The translations under genes and the position numbers were made by a program. This document shows positions 63,692 through 64,000 of a stretch of 64,000 nucleotides of DNA, piece after piece. The notes beneath the pieces were generated by a model. The model saw only the letters and a program-made list of their open reading frames with translations. It did not search any database and was not told the DNA's origin. Each line of letters opens with the position of its first letter. Within the stretch, counting starts at the first letter, position 1. Source of the DNA: Neglectibacter timonensis (lineage in GTDB: Bacteria; Bacillota; Clostridia; Oscillospirales; Acutalibacteraceae); the NCBI RefSeq assembly GCF_900048895.1, contig NZ_LT160639.1:191001-255000 (forward strand). The letters run 5' to 3'.

Positions 63692-64000
63692 ACGTTTTCC
63701 TTTTCCAGGCCCTCCAAGTATTCTTTCAGCTTCCTCTCAAATTCCTCAAAAGCCTTGCCTCTGTGGCTGCGGGCATCTTTTTCCTGATCGGACATCTCAC
63801 CAAAGGTCCTGCCATCCTGAACAAAGATAGAATCATAGCCAAAGCCGTTCTCACCCCGGGACTCCTGAGCGATGGCGCCGAAGCACTTCCCCTCGGCATC
63901 AATCCGGTCGCCGTTGGGAAACACACAGCATACGGCGCTGACAAAATGGGCGCCCCGCTGTTCTTCCGGCACGCCGTGCAGTTTTTCCAGCACGGTGAGC
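63688..64000 (-). CDS. rdgB: RdgB/HAM1 dITP/XTP pyrophosphatase, C-terminal part
   Basis: Only the last 104 residues are in the window; the reading frame runs off the right edge, and the GTG at 63993 is internal. The family motifs GENGFGYDSIF, TFGEMS and SHRGKAFEEF are present. The enzyme removes noncanonical purine nucleotides. A relative has Pro where this has Ser in FGYD[S]IF. Confidence 0.93.
   Translation of the reverse strand, partial: LTVLEKLHGVPEEQRGAHFVSAVCCVFPNGDRIDAEGKCFGAIAQESRGENGFGYDSIFVQDGRTFGEMSDQEKDARSHRGKAFEEFERKLKEYLEGLEKENV

Noticed and set aside
1-64000. tRNA, rRNA, CRISPR, IS elements and prophage
   Set aside because: I saw no cloverleaf with conserved TTC loop, no direct-repeat array, and no transposase or integrase frame.

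Overview
The window reads as one contig of a Gram-positive, low-to-mid GC anaerobe, most likely a gut Clostridia member (Oscillospirales/Ruminococcaceae-like). The evidence is the gene content and order: LplABC sugar transporters paired with YesMN, a WalJ-RlmH-MurA neighbourhood, PlsY-Der-DUF512, YceD-RpmF, ThyX in place of ThyA, a YqeK-RsfS-LeuS cluster, SLH and lipoprotein signals, and strong Shine-Dalgarno sites with frequent TTG/GTG starts. This placement is inferred from sequence alone. I saw no rRNA, tRNA, CRISPR array, prophage or insertion sequence.

Region 1 (1-11.9 kb) is a carbohydrate-use locus. A cytoplasmic GH16 beta-glucanase and a 963-residue double beta-helix/beta-propeller protein are transcribed leftward. 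They diverge from an oligosaccharide ABC importer (two permeases plus a lipoprotein), which is followed by a YesM/YesN two-component system with two strong hairpins in its leader. A beta-1,3-glucan (laminarin/callose-type) substrate is the simplest reading but is unproven. Region 2 (11.8-28.6 kb) is mostly housekeeping on the minus strand: RlmH, WalJ, MurA, PlsY, Der, DUF512 radical-SAM protein, RpmF, YceD, a small P-loop protein, Pgi, a D,D-carboxypeptidase, and a likely operon ThyX-Tmk-DJ-1-MTHFS-MltG-U32-phospholipase-like protein.

Region 3 (28.9-42.5 kb) is accessory metabolism: an orphan solute-binding lipoprotein, nitroreductase, a fucosidase-CutC-transglutaminase-like operon, an SLH/phosphate-binding-like surface protein, a sugar epimerase-like TIM barrel, an acyl-CoA ligase with its cupin regulator, and a GHL10 (DUF187) lipid-anchored or membrane protein. 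Region 4 (42.6-58.6 kb) is devoted to signalling and the envelope. Tandem YjjG-type HAD phosphatases run directly into a BceRS-type two-component system. The cognate-looking BceAB transporter lies 6 kb away, behind an ECF sigma factor and a convergent operon of lipoproteins, an anti-sigma-like protein and a secreted transglutaminase-fold protein. A TTACA-N4-TGTAA site precedes bceAB. A MerR-ABC operon with a textbook 19-bp-spacer promoter follows.

Region 5 (58.7-64 kb) is housekeeping again on the minus strand: RdgB (cut by the window edge), GNAT, YhbY, NadD, YqeK, RsfS and LeuS. Coordinates below use the start codon I judge most likely from the ribosome binding site and family alignment, which is often internal to the longest open frame.
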